Program-made: the position numbers and the translations under genes
DNA from: Opisthorchis felineus
Lineage: Eukaryota > Platyhelminthes > Trematoda > Opisthorchiida > Opisthorchiidae
DNA: 64,000 bases
NCBI GenBank assembly: GCA_004794785.1
Contig: SJOL01009893.1
Coordinates: 270,666 to 334,665 of the forward strand
Reading direction: 5' to 3'
Notes under the pieces: generated by a model
Seen by the model: the letters and a program-made list of their open reading frames with translations, nothing else
Database searches by the model: none
Told to the model about the DNA's origin: nothing
In this document: positions 24,066 to 36,359 of the stretch, one piece after another
Numbering within the stretch: position 1 is the first letter of the stretch
Layout: every line of letters begins with the position of its first letter

Positions 24066-27000
24066 ACTATCGTATTGGATTTCTTCATATTCTACTGTTT
24101 GTGATCCAGGTTCTCTCCCTCATACATAGTGGAAGGCCTCACGGGGCACGGCAGTTGACCAAACTCAGCGACAGACATTACTTCACTTCATAGCCGAGCT
24201 ACTTAGCTAAAGTTTGCCTGTCATATTTTGTTACGCTTATGCCGATTCACAATGGACGCTCTATTCATCGTAGCATCGCTGTCAAGCACGAATATCAACT
24301 ACCGCCATATTTCCGTCAAGAATCGTTGTGAAGATGACAACGAAAAATTTCGGTGATTCTTCAAATGGTTCTAAATGCATCGGCCTGAACATCTATTTGC
24401 TTTAGTTTCGCTGGTGTTTTGTCGGTCTTCTCTGCCTTGAAGCACGCTGTAAATGTGTTCTGCACGGAAAACCACCGACAATCACCTTGTTTCCTCATTT
24501 CTGTCGTTTTCACTCTCGGACTTTTCTATTTGGTTTCTTGACCAGACATATGCTAGTGGTATCAAAGCGAGTGGCTTTAGAGCCACACTTATATTTGCCC
24601 TACTGAACATGCTCCCGCACGCCTCCGAAGGTGAGCTCACTCAAGACCACATGACCTTTGTCAGGACTTACAACTGGTTCGTTCATTGCCCGGCACAGGG
24701 GTGGATACGGTCGATCAGTCGAGATGGAGTCACAAGTAATGTTAGGTTTACTACTCATACTCTTAAGAGGCGTATGGATCCGCGACGAAATTTAGCTCAC
24801 CGAACCAACGCACCGCAGTACTGTTTCGTCATCCATATTGGTAAACTGAAGACAGTCTTTCTGTTGTCTCATCGAGAATGATATTTCAGTAACCACCAGC
24901 CAAGTAGAAGTACCTCACCAAGCTCTAGCCGATGCATATGTAGCTAGTACGCAAGGGTTTTGCTCACTGTTTCGTTTTTGTATGAGGCTATAAGTCAGGT
25001 AAAACTTATTGACACTTTCAAAATTCAACGTAGAAGAATCGGGATCCGTGATGGAGCAAAGGTAGTAGTCGCTGTGAGGCGGTTATACTGAAAACTTGTT
25101 AAGGTTACAGTCACCACCCATATAACCGTTCAAGCCTATCAGAGCCGTGAAAAGTTTGGATTCCATGTCCTCTGATTCTCGCCACAAAACACGTCGTCAG
25201 TATATCAGTCCACTGGTGCTATGGTGCTGCTTTCAGGTGTTCTTTTCCAAGTAGCGTCCGAAGAAAGGAGGTTCCATATGAATGCCTTTAAGGGTGAACA
25301 TGTAGTTTTGTGCCCATGTGTAATTGTGGAATTCAGAGAACTTTTTGGCGCCATTTTTGTTGGACCAGTCTTTCGAATGTCCTAAAGATGTTATTCTGGT
25401 GGGTGCACACCGAAAGAGAAAAATGTTGCACTTCAGTTAACCCCTAATGGGGCTCAGTAGCTACGCATATCTGTGGCCATGCAAGGATTCGAGCGACGGA
25501 TATGTGACATCCGAGGTGAATGTACATTTTTGCCTCACCAGAAGCCGGGCTAAACATAGGTATCGCTCAGTCCTAATTGAGCGTGATAACCCAGTGTGCC
25601 ATGGTGGAGTCATGATAAACGCTACAATCGCCTAGTTCATTAGACGTTCGGGGTTCTGACTTACCACTGACAGGCTCTAGTGTGTGAAACTCGAGTAAAT
25701 TGCCCCTACTCATTGGTGTACACTAGAAAGGATAATCTCATCACGACAGAGTGAAGACCATTCAACCAAGAGTGATGTAGGTATGTAGAAAGCATAATCA
25801 CCAATATGCGATCGGTCAGTCTTTCGCACTGACTCTCGCAGCTGACTGATACTCCAATCAGTGGATCAACACCTCAGGTTTTTAGCCCTTTACCCCGTTT
25901 TTCTGGCCTCCACATAGGTTTTTCTACTAAGCGCTAGAACCGTATTTCCGTTTATTGTACCCACCTTTTTCATCACTATCGACGCACGTACGCACAGACA
26001 CATGCGTACGTCTGTTGGTGCACTAGGTTTGATGATCACTCACAACTGATCTCAGTCATCGATCGACTGTGCGGATGCTCTGCTTGCCGTATACAGCAAA
26101 CTTCAGTGTGGCATAGATCTTTCCAGCTAAAGATTTTTGGAACCAGATATATAGATGGAATTGAATGTCCTATTTGTAACGGACAACACATCGATCGTTT
26201 GTTACCAGTCTGACAAGGCCATGATCTCTTCCTTATTTTGTTTTCTATTTTAGTTGAAATAATAAAAAAGAACCAGCATTTTCATATCGGATACACTATG
26301 TCTGTTATCAGATTACCCGCAGTTCGCACACTGAGTACACTGGATAGGTCTCTCACAGGGCGTGGCTAGGAATCTCTCGAAATACGCACTGTACTTCATC
26401 TAACGGTAGTCAGCCAACACCACGTAACTCCCTCTTCACCGAGTACATAGCGAAACTCAGCAACGGCGGCTTATTCAAACATCTGTAACCGGTAAGTCAA
26501 CAACTTGTTGCGCAGTTGAAACAAGCGAATATCAGCAACCCATGAAGCTTTATCGATCAAAAGGAACAAACCAGTTTTATGTGCTCACAAGGTGATCACT
26601 CAACCCATTTTTTCCCCACGGCATTGCGCTCACTTCGAACCTTTTTCAAATGCCGCCACCTGTTTCTCACTTAGCATAATACACTGCCTGTCTATAAGTG
26701 TATCTGTTTACCGTTGATGACTGATGAGAGTAAACGAGTGAGACAACACATCTTTTGTTGTGTCTTCTCCGTGTTCTCGTTTGATACAGTTCAATGTAAT
26801 CCGATTCCCTGGACAGTCACATGTCCAGACGTTGGTTCATACAACTGTGGTGGACCATGAGAATTTTCGTCACGTGGTTGTGTGCTCCACATATCCAAGA
26901 CAACTCGTGGAAATAAAAGACATTATCAGACCGAAAATGCGTGAAAGTCATCCTTGGGGTATCTAAAAGTTAGCATACATGGAGATGTGAATAGGACTTA

Positions 27001-27235
27001 AAGGTTCAAGTGAGATGCAGGTATATGCAACGAGGTTTTTGGTATGCGGTGATCTATTATAGCCACTATCGGTAAGATGTTAATATCAAGTTCTGTTGCT
27101 ACGAATTGCTCTGCTTACCTTGATGAGCCCCAGAACTAGGCAACTCTACAGAGAGTAAGACCTCGGTAGAGAGAAGCCTGTGCAAGAAAGAAAGACTTTT
27201 GAAAATAGTTCTGATAGTTTGGATTCAGCATATTT
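24066..27235. other. Unassigned DNA
   Basis: A 142-codon plus frame at 24453-24881 has no recognisable domain. Near 27117-27145 the bases TTGATGAGCCCCAG look like a short remnant of the hammerhead unit. Nothing else is supported. Confidence 0.3.
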
Positions 27236-27361
27236 TCAGTTATATTATATACATATATTATATTAATATATTATATTATATTAAATATAGCATACAATGT
27301 GATATATAATATATTTACATTATATTATATCATCATATTATATATATGTATATATAAGTAT
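27236..27361. repeat. TA-rich low-complexity tract
   Basis: About 125 bases almost wholly made of A and T, with repeated ATATTATAT words. It directly abuts the head of a SINE in the same orientation. It can fold back on itself, and may be a microsatellite grown from an older SINE or LINE tail. Confidence 0.85.
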
Positions 27362-27520
27362 TACGTAGTGGTTAGAGCGCGAAATTACTGACCGGAAGAT
27401 CCGTCCTCGGCATCCCGACTTCTACTTGGGCCCGTGCAACCTGGCATTATCTCAGCCCTCATACGTCCTTCGGGTGGCATGGCAGCTCGACATCGAGTGT
27501 TACAGCCGAACGATTATATC
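27362..27520 (+). mobile_element. tRNA-derived SINE, family A, box B deleted
   Basis: The head keeps GTGGTTAGAGCGCGAAATTA, but the box B segment is lost: the sequence goes from GGAAGATCCGT straight to CCTCGGCATC. The body is well kept, with GTGCAACCTGGCATTATCTC and CTTCGGGTGGCATGGCAGCT. It cannot have an intact pol III promoter. Confidence 0.8.
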
Positions 27521-29204
27521 GATTATTATATGTATATTCGACCAACGAATGGCCAATCTGATATCGTACATAGAAGTACTTATACATTTCTGTTTCGGCC
27601 CACTTCAGCGTAAGCTTCATACACCTCCACGGAGCTGAAGCTTGGCGGTTTTTCCAGGATAAAGTTGTGAAATTTGTACTGGAAAAACTAGTCTGGATAT
27701 AGAAGAACAATCTACGCAGATGGTCTGTAAGCATGGACTCGTCCTCGGTAGAGTGAGCTGATTCATCTGTCTTGGAGGGCACTGTCACGTGGCCTTCAGC
27801 TGGAGGTGGTTTTGAACGACTGTGTTATGTTTTTTGTTCAGTAGACAAGACTGAAATCACACTGGGAAAAAACGTCCATGTCAGAAAATCCCATCTGAAA
27901 AGTAAAAAAACAACGGGTGCAGCAGAACTAAGTCGACAAAGGAGTGAGACATGTTTTATTCGATCCGTCCTTCACAGGCTACGGTCTTCTTGACCAGCGC
28001 AGCAAGAAGACAGATTGCAATGTGATATCCTTCAGAGATGTCCTCGTTCTTTCAACCAGCGTTTTGCCAAAGAAAACTAAAATTAATGCACAAAATCTTG
28101 TCAGCTGATTACCATCGCACCGATACCATTTAAATTTGTTCCATGGATTTTCAAAAGTGATCTTCCGAAGGCTCGGAATTAGGTGAGCAGGACAGATGTA
28201 AGCATTTGTTTTCTATCTGAATATCTAAGCTACTGAACAGCTCAGTACAGTGAGTGAGCTAGCTTAACAGTGCAGGAGAATGCAAACTTATATGCTGACC
28301 GCGGCTGAAACACCGTTCGGTTCAGTCTTGGTCGAAACCCCAAAATGTGCGCGTAGTATGTCATCGCTGGTACAACCACGATCCTTGGCGTGCGCGAATC
28401 CGAAGTTGTGCGAATACCTAACGTTCGACCACAAGACAGTCATACATTATTTAGCATGAATAATAAACAGAACCCAGTTTCGTGCGTCACAGGAACGGAT
28501 GAATCACTAATTCGTTTCTTCTCCGTTTGTCGAGAGAAATTCGCAATTTTCTGAACGGTTGGCTGTCTCAGATGCACCGGTTCGGCTCCTGCTAACAGTC
28601 TAAACCTTTTGAAGACGGTGTTATACGGCAAACTGTGGTAAATCTAGGTCAGCGGAAAATCTGTAATGGATCCGGCGAACTATTTTGACTCACTGGTCAA
28701 TAACACGAGAATGACGTCCAGTTTGTTCCTGCTCAACCGGTTCTGAGTTAACCAACGCTCTTAAAAACCAGTTTTTATACCCTTTTCCGGAATACCGTGA
28801 TGTATATTTAGGACGGAGTGATGGAGTGGTGACATTTTTTTAAGACTAATCTCTAAAACTGAAGTTGAAAAAGTCTACTAAGTTTAATCTACAGGAAATT
28901 CCCACTAACTTTCACTAAATAGCGGACGTAGTTTGGGTATATGAATGCCATCTTACATGGTAGTATCTCTGATGTTTTGCGGGGGAATGTGAGTACTCTT
29001 CACTTCCAGACCACTTCCACCATTACTTATTTCTGAGATGTACAATTTCCATAAAGACTTCGCGGAAGTGCATCACAGATTAATTCAAAAGGAGAAACAT
29101 GGGCAGAATGACAGGAATATGGGTAGGCCAGCCAAGAATCGGCACTGTGGTGCGCTGGTTAGATATTAAACATATCAATTTGGACGGTAGGATCCCACTA
29201 TCTG
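27521..29204. other. Unassigned DNA
   Basis: No supported gene or repeat. Short minus-strand frames (for example 27459-27788) overlap the SINE and are not credible genes. Confidence 0.3.
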
Positions 29205-29425
29205 TGAAATAACTTCATAGTTCGCGAAATACACTCACTTTCATATCAGTTCCGTTTTAACCGAGGACTCAGCTGAGTCGCAGCTGAATGCCTCGTCAAT
29301 GATATGCTTCAACTAAATGTGCCGCAAAATGGCCACCTCATGTTTCAGTTAGTACGATATTCAAGATATTGCGATATGTATTCTTGAGAAAAATTAGTAC
29401 TCGCAAGGTTTCTGAAGAATCTTCG
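29205..29425 (-). repeat. Hammerhead-ribozyme repeat, partial copy 7
   Basis: The minus strand contains AGTACTAATTTTTCTCAAGA, then the ATATCTTGAATATCGTACTA landmark, the CAGCTGAGTC segment, and ends at GAGTGTATTTCGCGAA. The ribozyme core is absent. It sits immediately left of plus-strand copies 8 and 9, making another divergent pair. Confidence 0.75.
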
Positions 29426-29429
29426 GTAG

Positions 29430-29600
29430 CGTTCGCTGGGATTCATTTGGGCTTCCCGTGAAAACCAAAGTGGTGCGCAAATCGGTGTCTCACGAACTGG
29501 GTTCAAATAGAACATAAGGTTGACGGAAACTCGAGGACTGCGCCTACCTGATGAGCCTGAAGAAGAGCTGCCAAAGAGCTGCCAAAGAGCTGCCAGTAAT
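29430..29600 (+). repeat. Hammerhead-ribozyme repeat, copy 8, with disrupted core
   Basis: Contains GTTCAAATAGAACATAAGG and then GCCTAC (29543-29548) followed by the only perfect first core box in the window, CTGATGA at 29549-29555. Stem II is altered. The GAAA box and stem III are replaced by three short tandem copies of an AAGAGCTGCC-like word (about 29565-29597). The ribozyme therefore has a consensus 5' half and no 3' half. Confidence 0.8.
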
Positions 29601-29711
29601 CTAGTGAATGGTGTCCTTCTCTGACGGAATAATCAGTAAACAGTTGCACGCAAACAACCATTTATTTCTGAGCCACTAAACCACAGACAATATTGGGTCA
29701 ATATCTTTCGA

Positions 29712-30065
29712 CTTGAAGAGTTTTCAGCAACCTTACGAGCAGTGTATTACGTCTATACATGTATCACGATATCTCGAATATCGTACCAACTGAAGCATGA
29801 AGCGGCCGGGTGCAGCACATTCAGTTGCTTTAAAACATAGTAAAGGAGAGATTCAGCTGGGTTCCAGATGCGTCTCCCACAAAACCAAATTGGTTTGCAA
29901 ATGAGAGTATTTCACTAATTTCGTGCAATTTGGGTTCAAGTAGAACATAAGGTTGACGGAAACTCGGGGACGGTGCCTACTTGCTGAGCCCCAAGAAGGG
30001 CGAAACCGGTCGTGAACTGTCGAAGAGTTTTCAGCAACCTTATGAGTAGTGCACTATGTCTACAC
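29712..30065 (+). repeat. Hammerhead-ribozyme repeat, copy 9 (more than one unit)
   Basis: The longest uninterrupted stretch of the family. The word GAAGAGTTTTCAGCAACCTT occurs at 29715 and again at 30022, a 307-base period, so it contains one full unit plus the start of the next. All landmarks are present in order, including TACCAACTGAAGCATGAAGC, GTGCAGCACATTCAGTTGCT, TTGGTTTGCAAATGAGAGTA and TAGAACATAAGGTTGACGGA. It is the best template for a family consensus. Confidence 0.88.
29975..30017 (+). ncRNA. Type I hammerhead ribozyme, degraded core
   Basis: Stem I 5' strand GCCTAC (29975-29980) faces GTGAAC (30012-30017) with two mismatches. The core box reads TTGCTGA (29981-29987), two changes from consensus. 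Stem II GCCC/GGGC with loop CAAGAA (29988-30001), GAAA (30002-30005), stem III ACCGGT (30005-30010) and cleavage triplet GTC ending at 30011 are all consensus. ACCGGT is self-complementary, which fits stem III pairing between two neighbouring ribozymes. Probably inactive in this copy. Confidence 0.75.
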
Positions 30066-32937
30066 AGTATCATAAACAGCTCTGAGAAGCCCGAAGAAGA
30101 TCTCCATCCTCGTCCACAAACAATGATGCCGGTCTGAATACTGGACAGACTTCCAAAAGTCAACTGAGGAGATGCACCAATATGTTCCAAGCCAATCTGG
30201 CTTAATAAGATGGCAAACGGAAAGTTTGATTGTTGCTATCGGATCTGGAGAGCCCGAAGGCTCCACAGATTTCACGTTCGTCCACAAGATCCTCACGGCC
30301 AAGAAATAACGGCGCTACATGAGCAGACAGAACCTTTGCGTTTATACATTTATATTTATATGCTACAAAGAGAGAAACTGAACAGAATGGATCAAACCTG
30401 CACGCGAAATCAAACTGGTTAAAACCAGTAATCAACAGTAAAAGATTAACACTGACAAAGATGTGGTGAGTTTTGCGAGTTAGGTGAAGCTGACGAGCGA
30501 TCGGCCGACCAAACAAGACCAAATGTCACACCGCCACTGAATAGAGGGCGAAAGTAAACTGGCGTGGGTTTTACTTCCTGTGTAATTTCTTTGGGAGGTC
30601 CCCGATTGAAGCATTTGAGCAGAAAGTTATCTAAGTGACCATTTTATCGACCATTTTACCCATCAGAATGCTTGCGGAACAGATTTCTATTGCCCTGTTA
30701 CACGGACAATGGAAAAGAATTTATTTTACTCTGAGAGGGGGAACAAAGTTGCCGAACTATGTGCACCGACCTGTTCATATTGGTCGGCGTCATTGTAGCA
30801 ATCCGCCCTGTGTTCTTCTGAGTAAAACGTCTCTGAGAAGCAGCTGCGTTTCCTGTTTATTTTCACACTTAGAGGATTTGACTGGATGGGTCTCATTGCA
30901 CAGGATCCAATGGTAACTTGTCAGAAAATGACTAACGCATGTCAGCTTCTTGTTCAACTAAAGGCCTAACAGACCGGTCATTCCAAGTCCTCAACCTAAA
31001 ATTATGAACAAGCTGACTTCCAACGAATAATAGCCTTCCAGTTGGCTTTCAGCATCCCCTGGTTTTGCGCTAGGTGAACCAAAGTTGAACAGAAAAATGC
31101 AGGCACACAGCTGGATATACCAGGTCGCTACTTTCAAAAAGAACCTATGGCGCAAATTCGAGGATGGAAGCACGTCGAACTACCTCCCGACCTCCATGCT
31201 CACTGCTCAGAAGTGAACCCACGGATGAAGACAGTCAAGCGGATTTTCACAAATTAAATCCACGCAGCTGTCAGATGAATAGCGTCATCAAAAGGGGGAA
31301 TGTCTGGAAGCAGGGGGCCCGAAATAACCAAACATAACGTTTTTCGCACAATGACCATACACTTGATTAATATTGTATGTATCAAAGGTGTCGCATTTTG
31401 TCCAATGTTTAAAGGCAACAATATTGTGAAAAAAACACTAGACACGAACTGAAATCTATCTGAAAGCGCAGGTTTCCACGAACTCAATTATGCCTGGCCT
31501 CCACAATCAGAAAAAACTGTTCCGGACTGAGTACACGACCGGCCTACCGCACATATCATAGTGCAGTTCACTTGCCGTTGCGATACAAAATCCACAGGTA
31601 GTCCTGACCGATACGTTCCACAGTGGGTACCTGAGAAAATTTCCGAGAGTTCATACAGCTGGTACAACACGGTTCATGACTAGTGACTGATAGGTGACTG
31701 GAGGTCATCGGCCACCAATAATATTTCTGAAACAAATAGCATGGTTGAAACTTTTCAGGTGTCCGAAATTCTGCTGCGCAAGCATAACCTGGAGCTATTT
31801 GCTACTTTGGAAGTGAGGTCAATCAGAACACAACGGCTCACACTGTGTATATGGAAAGTATTGATTCAGACGATTTGCCTACCACCTAGGTGACCTCACC
31901 TCACCTTCTTCCGTTAAATGTTTAATTTTGGCAAGTATGCCATTTGTGTTTAGTTGCGCTTAATATGAGAAGTAGCTTCCCACGTCTTTTATTGGGAAGA
32001 CAATAGAACACAGTTTTCGATAAGTGAACCGGTAGCCAATTTGAATGTACCCATGCAGGGAGTCGAATTCCAATTGTTGAAATGGAAGTTCACCATGCTC
32101 ACCACCACACTACTTGGAAAAAAGCTGAACGTTGATTCACTTTAACCTTCGTCTTATCGGTCTTTTGACGAAATGCATAAAGGCGACCTAATGACCCACA
32201 ATAAGTCTGTGGTGAGCGCCTTCCGATTAGGTGACAACGGTTGCTAGCGCTCTGTCACACCGTGGCAATCGATACTTTTCAGAGTAATTTCGGACGCTGT
32301 CGACCGAGATGCCACTCCAAGACTGAACCACAGACAATGTGAAACCCGGTAACTTCAGTCCGATAGATAAGAGAAGGAGGGGGAGGGGGGTTAAAAGGGT
32401 CAATGGGTCACTTAACTAACTGACCGACGCCAGTATTAGACAAGTTTGTGAGACCGGGTTTTTCACAGCTTAAGTTCAAAGGTCAAACTAGTTCCGTTTG
32501 GACACAGGGAGGGGTCTTGCCGTCGGATTCCGATCGTATCTGTGACCGATAATAGTTTGGATCGCATTAGCCGGAATCGGTTCAGAGAAGCCTAGTCTAC
32601 GACATCAAAAGTGTACTGATTGTTGATGACATGCAGGGTTTCGGCAAGTTGTGACACTTGGAATTTAGCTCCGTTTCTTCCAACGAGCACTCAATGAAAA
32701 ACGTCTTGTAGTAAGACCAACGTATGATACTGGGTACAAGCATACAAATGAGTGCAAACAGAACCTGGTGGTAGAACGTATCAATTTTTTCCTTCAAACG
32801 CCACGTCTAACCGAATTCAGTCATATCACTGACATATACCGAGTATCTCCGAACTGATCAAGCCTGGTACGATCCAGACTATTAGACCCGACTGCAGGAC
32901 AGACAACTTTGCGTCCAAAAGAAGCTCGTGCGACCCT
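30066..32937. other. Unassigned DNA
   Basis: No gene or clear mobile element was recognised. The stretch just after the hammerhead repeat (30066-30310) has repeated GAGAAGCCCGAAG/GAGAGCCCGAAGG words that may be an old duplication. Confidence 0.3.
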
Positions 32938-33100
32938 TTTGGTGCCGAACTAACATGCCACCTGAAGGAAGCACGAGGGCTGAGATACTATCAGGTTGCC
33001 CGAGCCCAGACACGATCAGTCACAATGCAGAGACTGAGTAAGAATCACAAACCTTCCAGTCAGTAATTTCGCACCTTGACCACTGAGCTATGTCGAACAC
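32938..33100 (-). mobile_element. tRNA-derived SINE, family A, diverged
   Basis: On the minus strand the head reads CATAGCTCAGTGGTCAAGGT and the body ends with CTTCAGGTGGCATGTTAG. Box B has decayed (no GGTTCGAACCC). The CGGGCAACCTGATAG core of the body is recognisable. Confidence 0.75.
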
Positions 33101-33189
33101 GAGCTTATACTGTGAGCATTGATGATACATTAACCTGTCACATTAGTGTAACTGAACTTAGCTGACAACTGAAAGTTGCCAATTGAGAT

Positions 33190-33330
33190 TTTGTCCAACC
33201 TATGCTGAGAAAATACGGGCAGCAGTGTACAGCTTTTTCATCCTCATCATCATCGGTACACATCTCACAAAACTCTAGGAGGTTCCGAACCCGGCCAGCG
33301 GTTTGGACAGTTAACCATTCGGAATCCACG
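33190..33330 (-). mobile_element. SINE family B, diverged copy
   Basis: The minus strand has GAATGGTTAACTG and GGCCGGGTTCGGAACCTCC (box B-like), then a body with GATGAGGATGAAAAAGCTGT and CTCAGCATAGGTTGG. These match the body of the element at 18310-18495 in order and spacing. Confidence 0.5.
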
Positions 33331-34039
33331 TTACATTGTCACGTATTGATTATCACTTGATGGCTCAAGGGAGGAAGTTATACTCATGTCGTGAAATTGT
33401 TGCTTCTCTGAGCTAGTTATAGATTGCTGGTTGGATGCCCATAAAAGAGTTCACAGAAGGATGGGACCAGTCAATGAGCGACAAACTGATATCTTTCCAG
33501 GTTCAAACACTTACCGTTGTTTCCATCAATATACAGGGGCGTGTCTGTGCGAAACCTTTTCTTTGGCTGTTCTCATCCAAGAGTATGTGATTTATGTACT
33601 TGGAGCGACAGTCAATCATATGTAACGACGGGGATTCGCTTTTTTATCACTCGCCCATTCGTTTTTGTTAGCCGGCTCACTGACAAACAAAGGTAACATG
33701 ATCTGGGCTGTGTTCACTAGCTGGATGCACATACGCGTTGATTGCTGCGGATGTGTCTACAATTCGTCTGAAACTATTATGACGCACAACAAACGGCAAA
33801 AGCCAGTAAAGTGAATCCAATGATGACGCAGTTGTTGATGTTATCGAAAAGGTTTTATTTCGTCCAAATGTCGGCTAAGGTGCACAACGTTCGTTAGAGG
33901 CTATGTACTTACGAAATTCTTTCCGTCCGCAATGGATCCGTTAGTTTTGACAGTAAATCGATGTGAAAAATCTTTTTGTCACCAGACTTGATCTCTTAAA
34001 AGAGTATCCACAGTTTATTCTCAACTTAGTGACAGAACT

Positions 34040-34162
34040 AGACCCGAGACACTGTCAGGATAACCGAGTCTAGACAGGAGCTGTGGAGATGCCGGGGTTG
34101 GGTTCGAATTGCGGACTTTCTGGTAAGTAATTTGGCGCCTTAACTACTGAGCTACCTCGAGC
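34040..34162 (-). mobile_element. tRNA-derived SINE, family A, truncated
   Basis: Minus-strand head GAGGTAGCTCAGTAGTTAAG and CAATTCGAACCCAACCCCGG (box B with changes), then TCTAGACTCGGTTATCCTGA. The copy stops before the CGGGTGGCATGGCA block, so the 3' end is missing. Confidence 0.8.
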
Positions 34163-35105
34163 TCAATCCTATCAGAAGAAGGGATGCCTAAACATAATAG
34201 AGGAATATAAAGTGAAGTGCCACTTGGTTTCAAACAAGTATCTATGTATATAAGTGTTTTCACATTCCCGTCGTGTTCCTACTGACGTTTGACCGGGAAG
34301 TCCATAAGTGCCGTCCTAAGCACATGGCCAGTTTAGTAACAGAATCCTGTTTTTCGCATACAATGAATGCTCATAGTCCAGGGTATATGTGGTCAGGGAC
34401 TCCGAGTATAAGTTTTAGAAACGTTGTTCGTATATATCTCCCGACCTGTGTCGAGCATGTGAACAACAATCACATTTGTCGCTGATCCTGTTATGTTACT
34501 AGGCCTGTTCCCTGATGCGAGTAAAAGGCTGCGTGACTGATGTGGAAAGTGTCACAGACGTGCCGGAAGGAGTAAAAAAAACCTTGGATGCGGTCAGCAC
34601 CGACAGCTCATCCTTGTTGTTCAGTAGAATTGGGTGAATTGTGAGAAAATTGTTCGAGTGAACAGTTTAAAGACTTAGTGATAGTATTTGTTCCTCTCAT
34701 TCGACTGCAGTTCCACTCTTCGACGGCAGGGGTTAGAGAGCAGAACTTTTGCTCCACGGCCTTGTAGGTTTGTTTGATATTATACCTCTCGGACCAGCCA
34801 GTATCCCGAAGTAGGTTACGCAAGAGACATTGATCTTCCGCACAGCGTCCCTTAAACATATCTTCCTAGTTATTGGCGCTCGGCGCCTTACAAATAAACG
34901 ACGTGCTGTTGTCCACTCCAATTGTTCTTTCTATATAGTGTGGGCTGTAAAGAGCCACCTGGCAGACGATTCAGTAGTAAACTGAGAAACGGAATTATGT
35001 TACCTTACCCCCCCCCCTTCCGTAATGATCTTCATGCGATGCAATGGGCACCAAAAATCCCTCAGCCAAGTTTTCGAGATTACGGTTACTGACAGTAAAA
35101 ATTGT

Positions 35106-35537
35106 CTAAATCACCGAAAACCTGACTCCTTTGCTGTCATACCATAAGCGCAAAAGGGTCAACAAATAGGGCACTAAGTAAGGACTTCGTAGCAGTGCTA
35201 TGAGCAGGTAACAGACATTAGCAAATGGTGATCCGGCTTTAAGTGGGAACATCATATTATCTTTGATGGCCAATTCTGTGATTTGTCGTCGTATCCAAAG
35301 GGGTCCCTTAAACGATGTTTGGAGAGTGCCTGGTAGGTTCGCCACTGAATGAAACTGTGAGGTCGTCATGGCAGAAACGAACCGACCGGGTGTGCCATCT
35401 AGGATCTGTGTGGTTTTTTTGGGAGTTGGAGGTGGAGAAACAACCGATTCGATTCTGTCAATTAAACTAGAATTGGTAATGGTTGATGTCTTAGGGCGGA
35501 CGCGAACAGGTGACAGCCTGATTCTCAATGAGTTCAC
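35106..35537 (-). CDS. Possible orphan coding exon, unknown product
   Basis: A 144-codon open frame without the short-repeat or LINE flavour of its surroundings. The middle has a proline-rich SPPPTPKK stretch, and the end a leucine-rich segment (CYLLIALLRSPYLVPYLL) that could be a membrane helix. I recognise no family. An AACAG acceptor-like site lies just upstream near 35547 and a weak donor near its end, but no partner exon was found. It may equally be chance or part of an unidentified mobile element. Confidence 0.25.
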   Translation of the reverse strand: MNSLRIRLSPVRVRPKTSTITNSSLIDRIESVVSPPPTPKKTTQILDGTPGRFVSAMTTSQFHSVANLPGTLQTSFKGPLWIRRQITELAIKDNMMFPLKAGSPFANVCYLLIALLRSPYLVPYLLTLLRLWYDSKGVRFSVI

Positions 35538-36039
35538 TTTTGCCTGTTCTTCTCATTCACCAGACACGATATGAGACCAATTGATATTTTTGGCTGCCTT
35601 ATGCCAGTCAGGCCATTTGACATTCTGAAACTATCAACTGGCGGTGCACAAAATGCACACAGTTTGGTGACTACTATTCCAAGTAGTAAAAAGACTAGGC
35701 TGCCTAACAATCGTAGTTCTAAAGGCGATTAGACTTCCATGTGCCCGGATGATGCATCTCCAAGAATTACGGGCTGACAATTTTACCCTTGATATATCAC
35801 GACTTGGGGAAAACTCTTCACGTTACCGACTTCGCCAAAGTGTGTTGCTCCCTTCATGGTCCTACTTGTCACATAAACAGAAGTACTTCGGAGGCTCAAA
35901 TATCGTCTTCACGGAAACGTGCGGCTGTCTGTCTACTGTATTGTAGAATATCATCATTCGGAGGAGTTTCCCGTGAACATCACTCTGGTTTACAAACGAG
36001 CACATACGTATAGTTCGTTATTCAATTAGAAAACAATCC

Positions 36040-36095
36040 TGATCGAAATTGGAGGACTCCACCTACCGAATGAGCTCCGAAAAATTTGAAATCGA
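36040..36095 (+). repeat. Hammerhead-ribozyme repeat, short remnant (copy 10)
   Basis: Holds GGAGGACTCCACCTACCGAA followed by TGAGCTCCGAAAAATTTGAA. The order matches the stem I, first core box, stem II and GAAA region of other copies. Only this part of the unit survives, directly next to a minus-strand SINE. Confidence 0.55.
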
Positions 36096-36109
36096 AATGG
36101 GAATCGAAT

Positions 36110-36292
36110 CGTCCAGCTATAACACCATTTCGGTGCCTAGCTGCCATGCCACCCAAAGGAAGAACGAGGGCTGGGATACTGTCAGGTTGCCCAAGCCTAG
36201 ACATGGGAAGTCAAGAGGCAGAGGTCGGGTTCGAACCACGGACCTTCCGGTCAGTACATTTGCGCTCTAACCACTGAGTCATCTCGCCCCCA
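36110..36292 (-). mobile_element. tRNA-derived SINE, family A
   Basis: Near full length on the minus strand: GAGATGACTCAGTGGTTAGA (box A), GTGGTTCGAACCCGACCTCT (box B), TCTAGGCTTGGGCAACCTGA and TTTGGGTGGCATGGCAGCTA, ending in AGCTATAGC... near the left edge. It is one of two same-strand copies separated by about 70 bases. Confidence 0.88.
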
Positions 36293-36359
36293 GTATGGAA
36301 TTTCCAGGCCGTAACTTGTCCACGACTACCAGATACAGTTATGTAAATATAATCTAATA

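Noticed and set aside
24453..24881. 142-codon plus-strand ORF
   Set aside because: No domain, composition bias or splice context. A frame of this length is not unusual over 64 kb.
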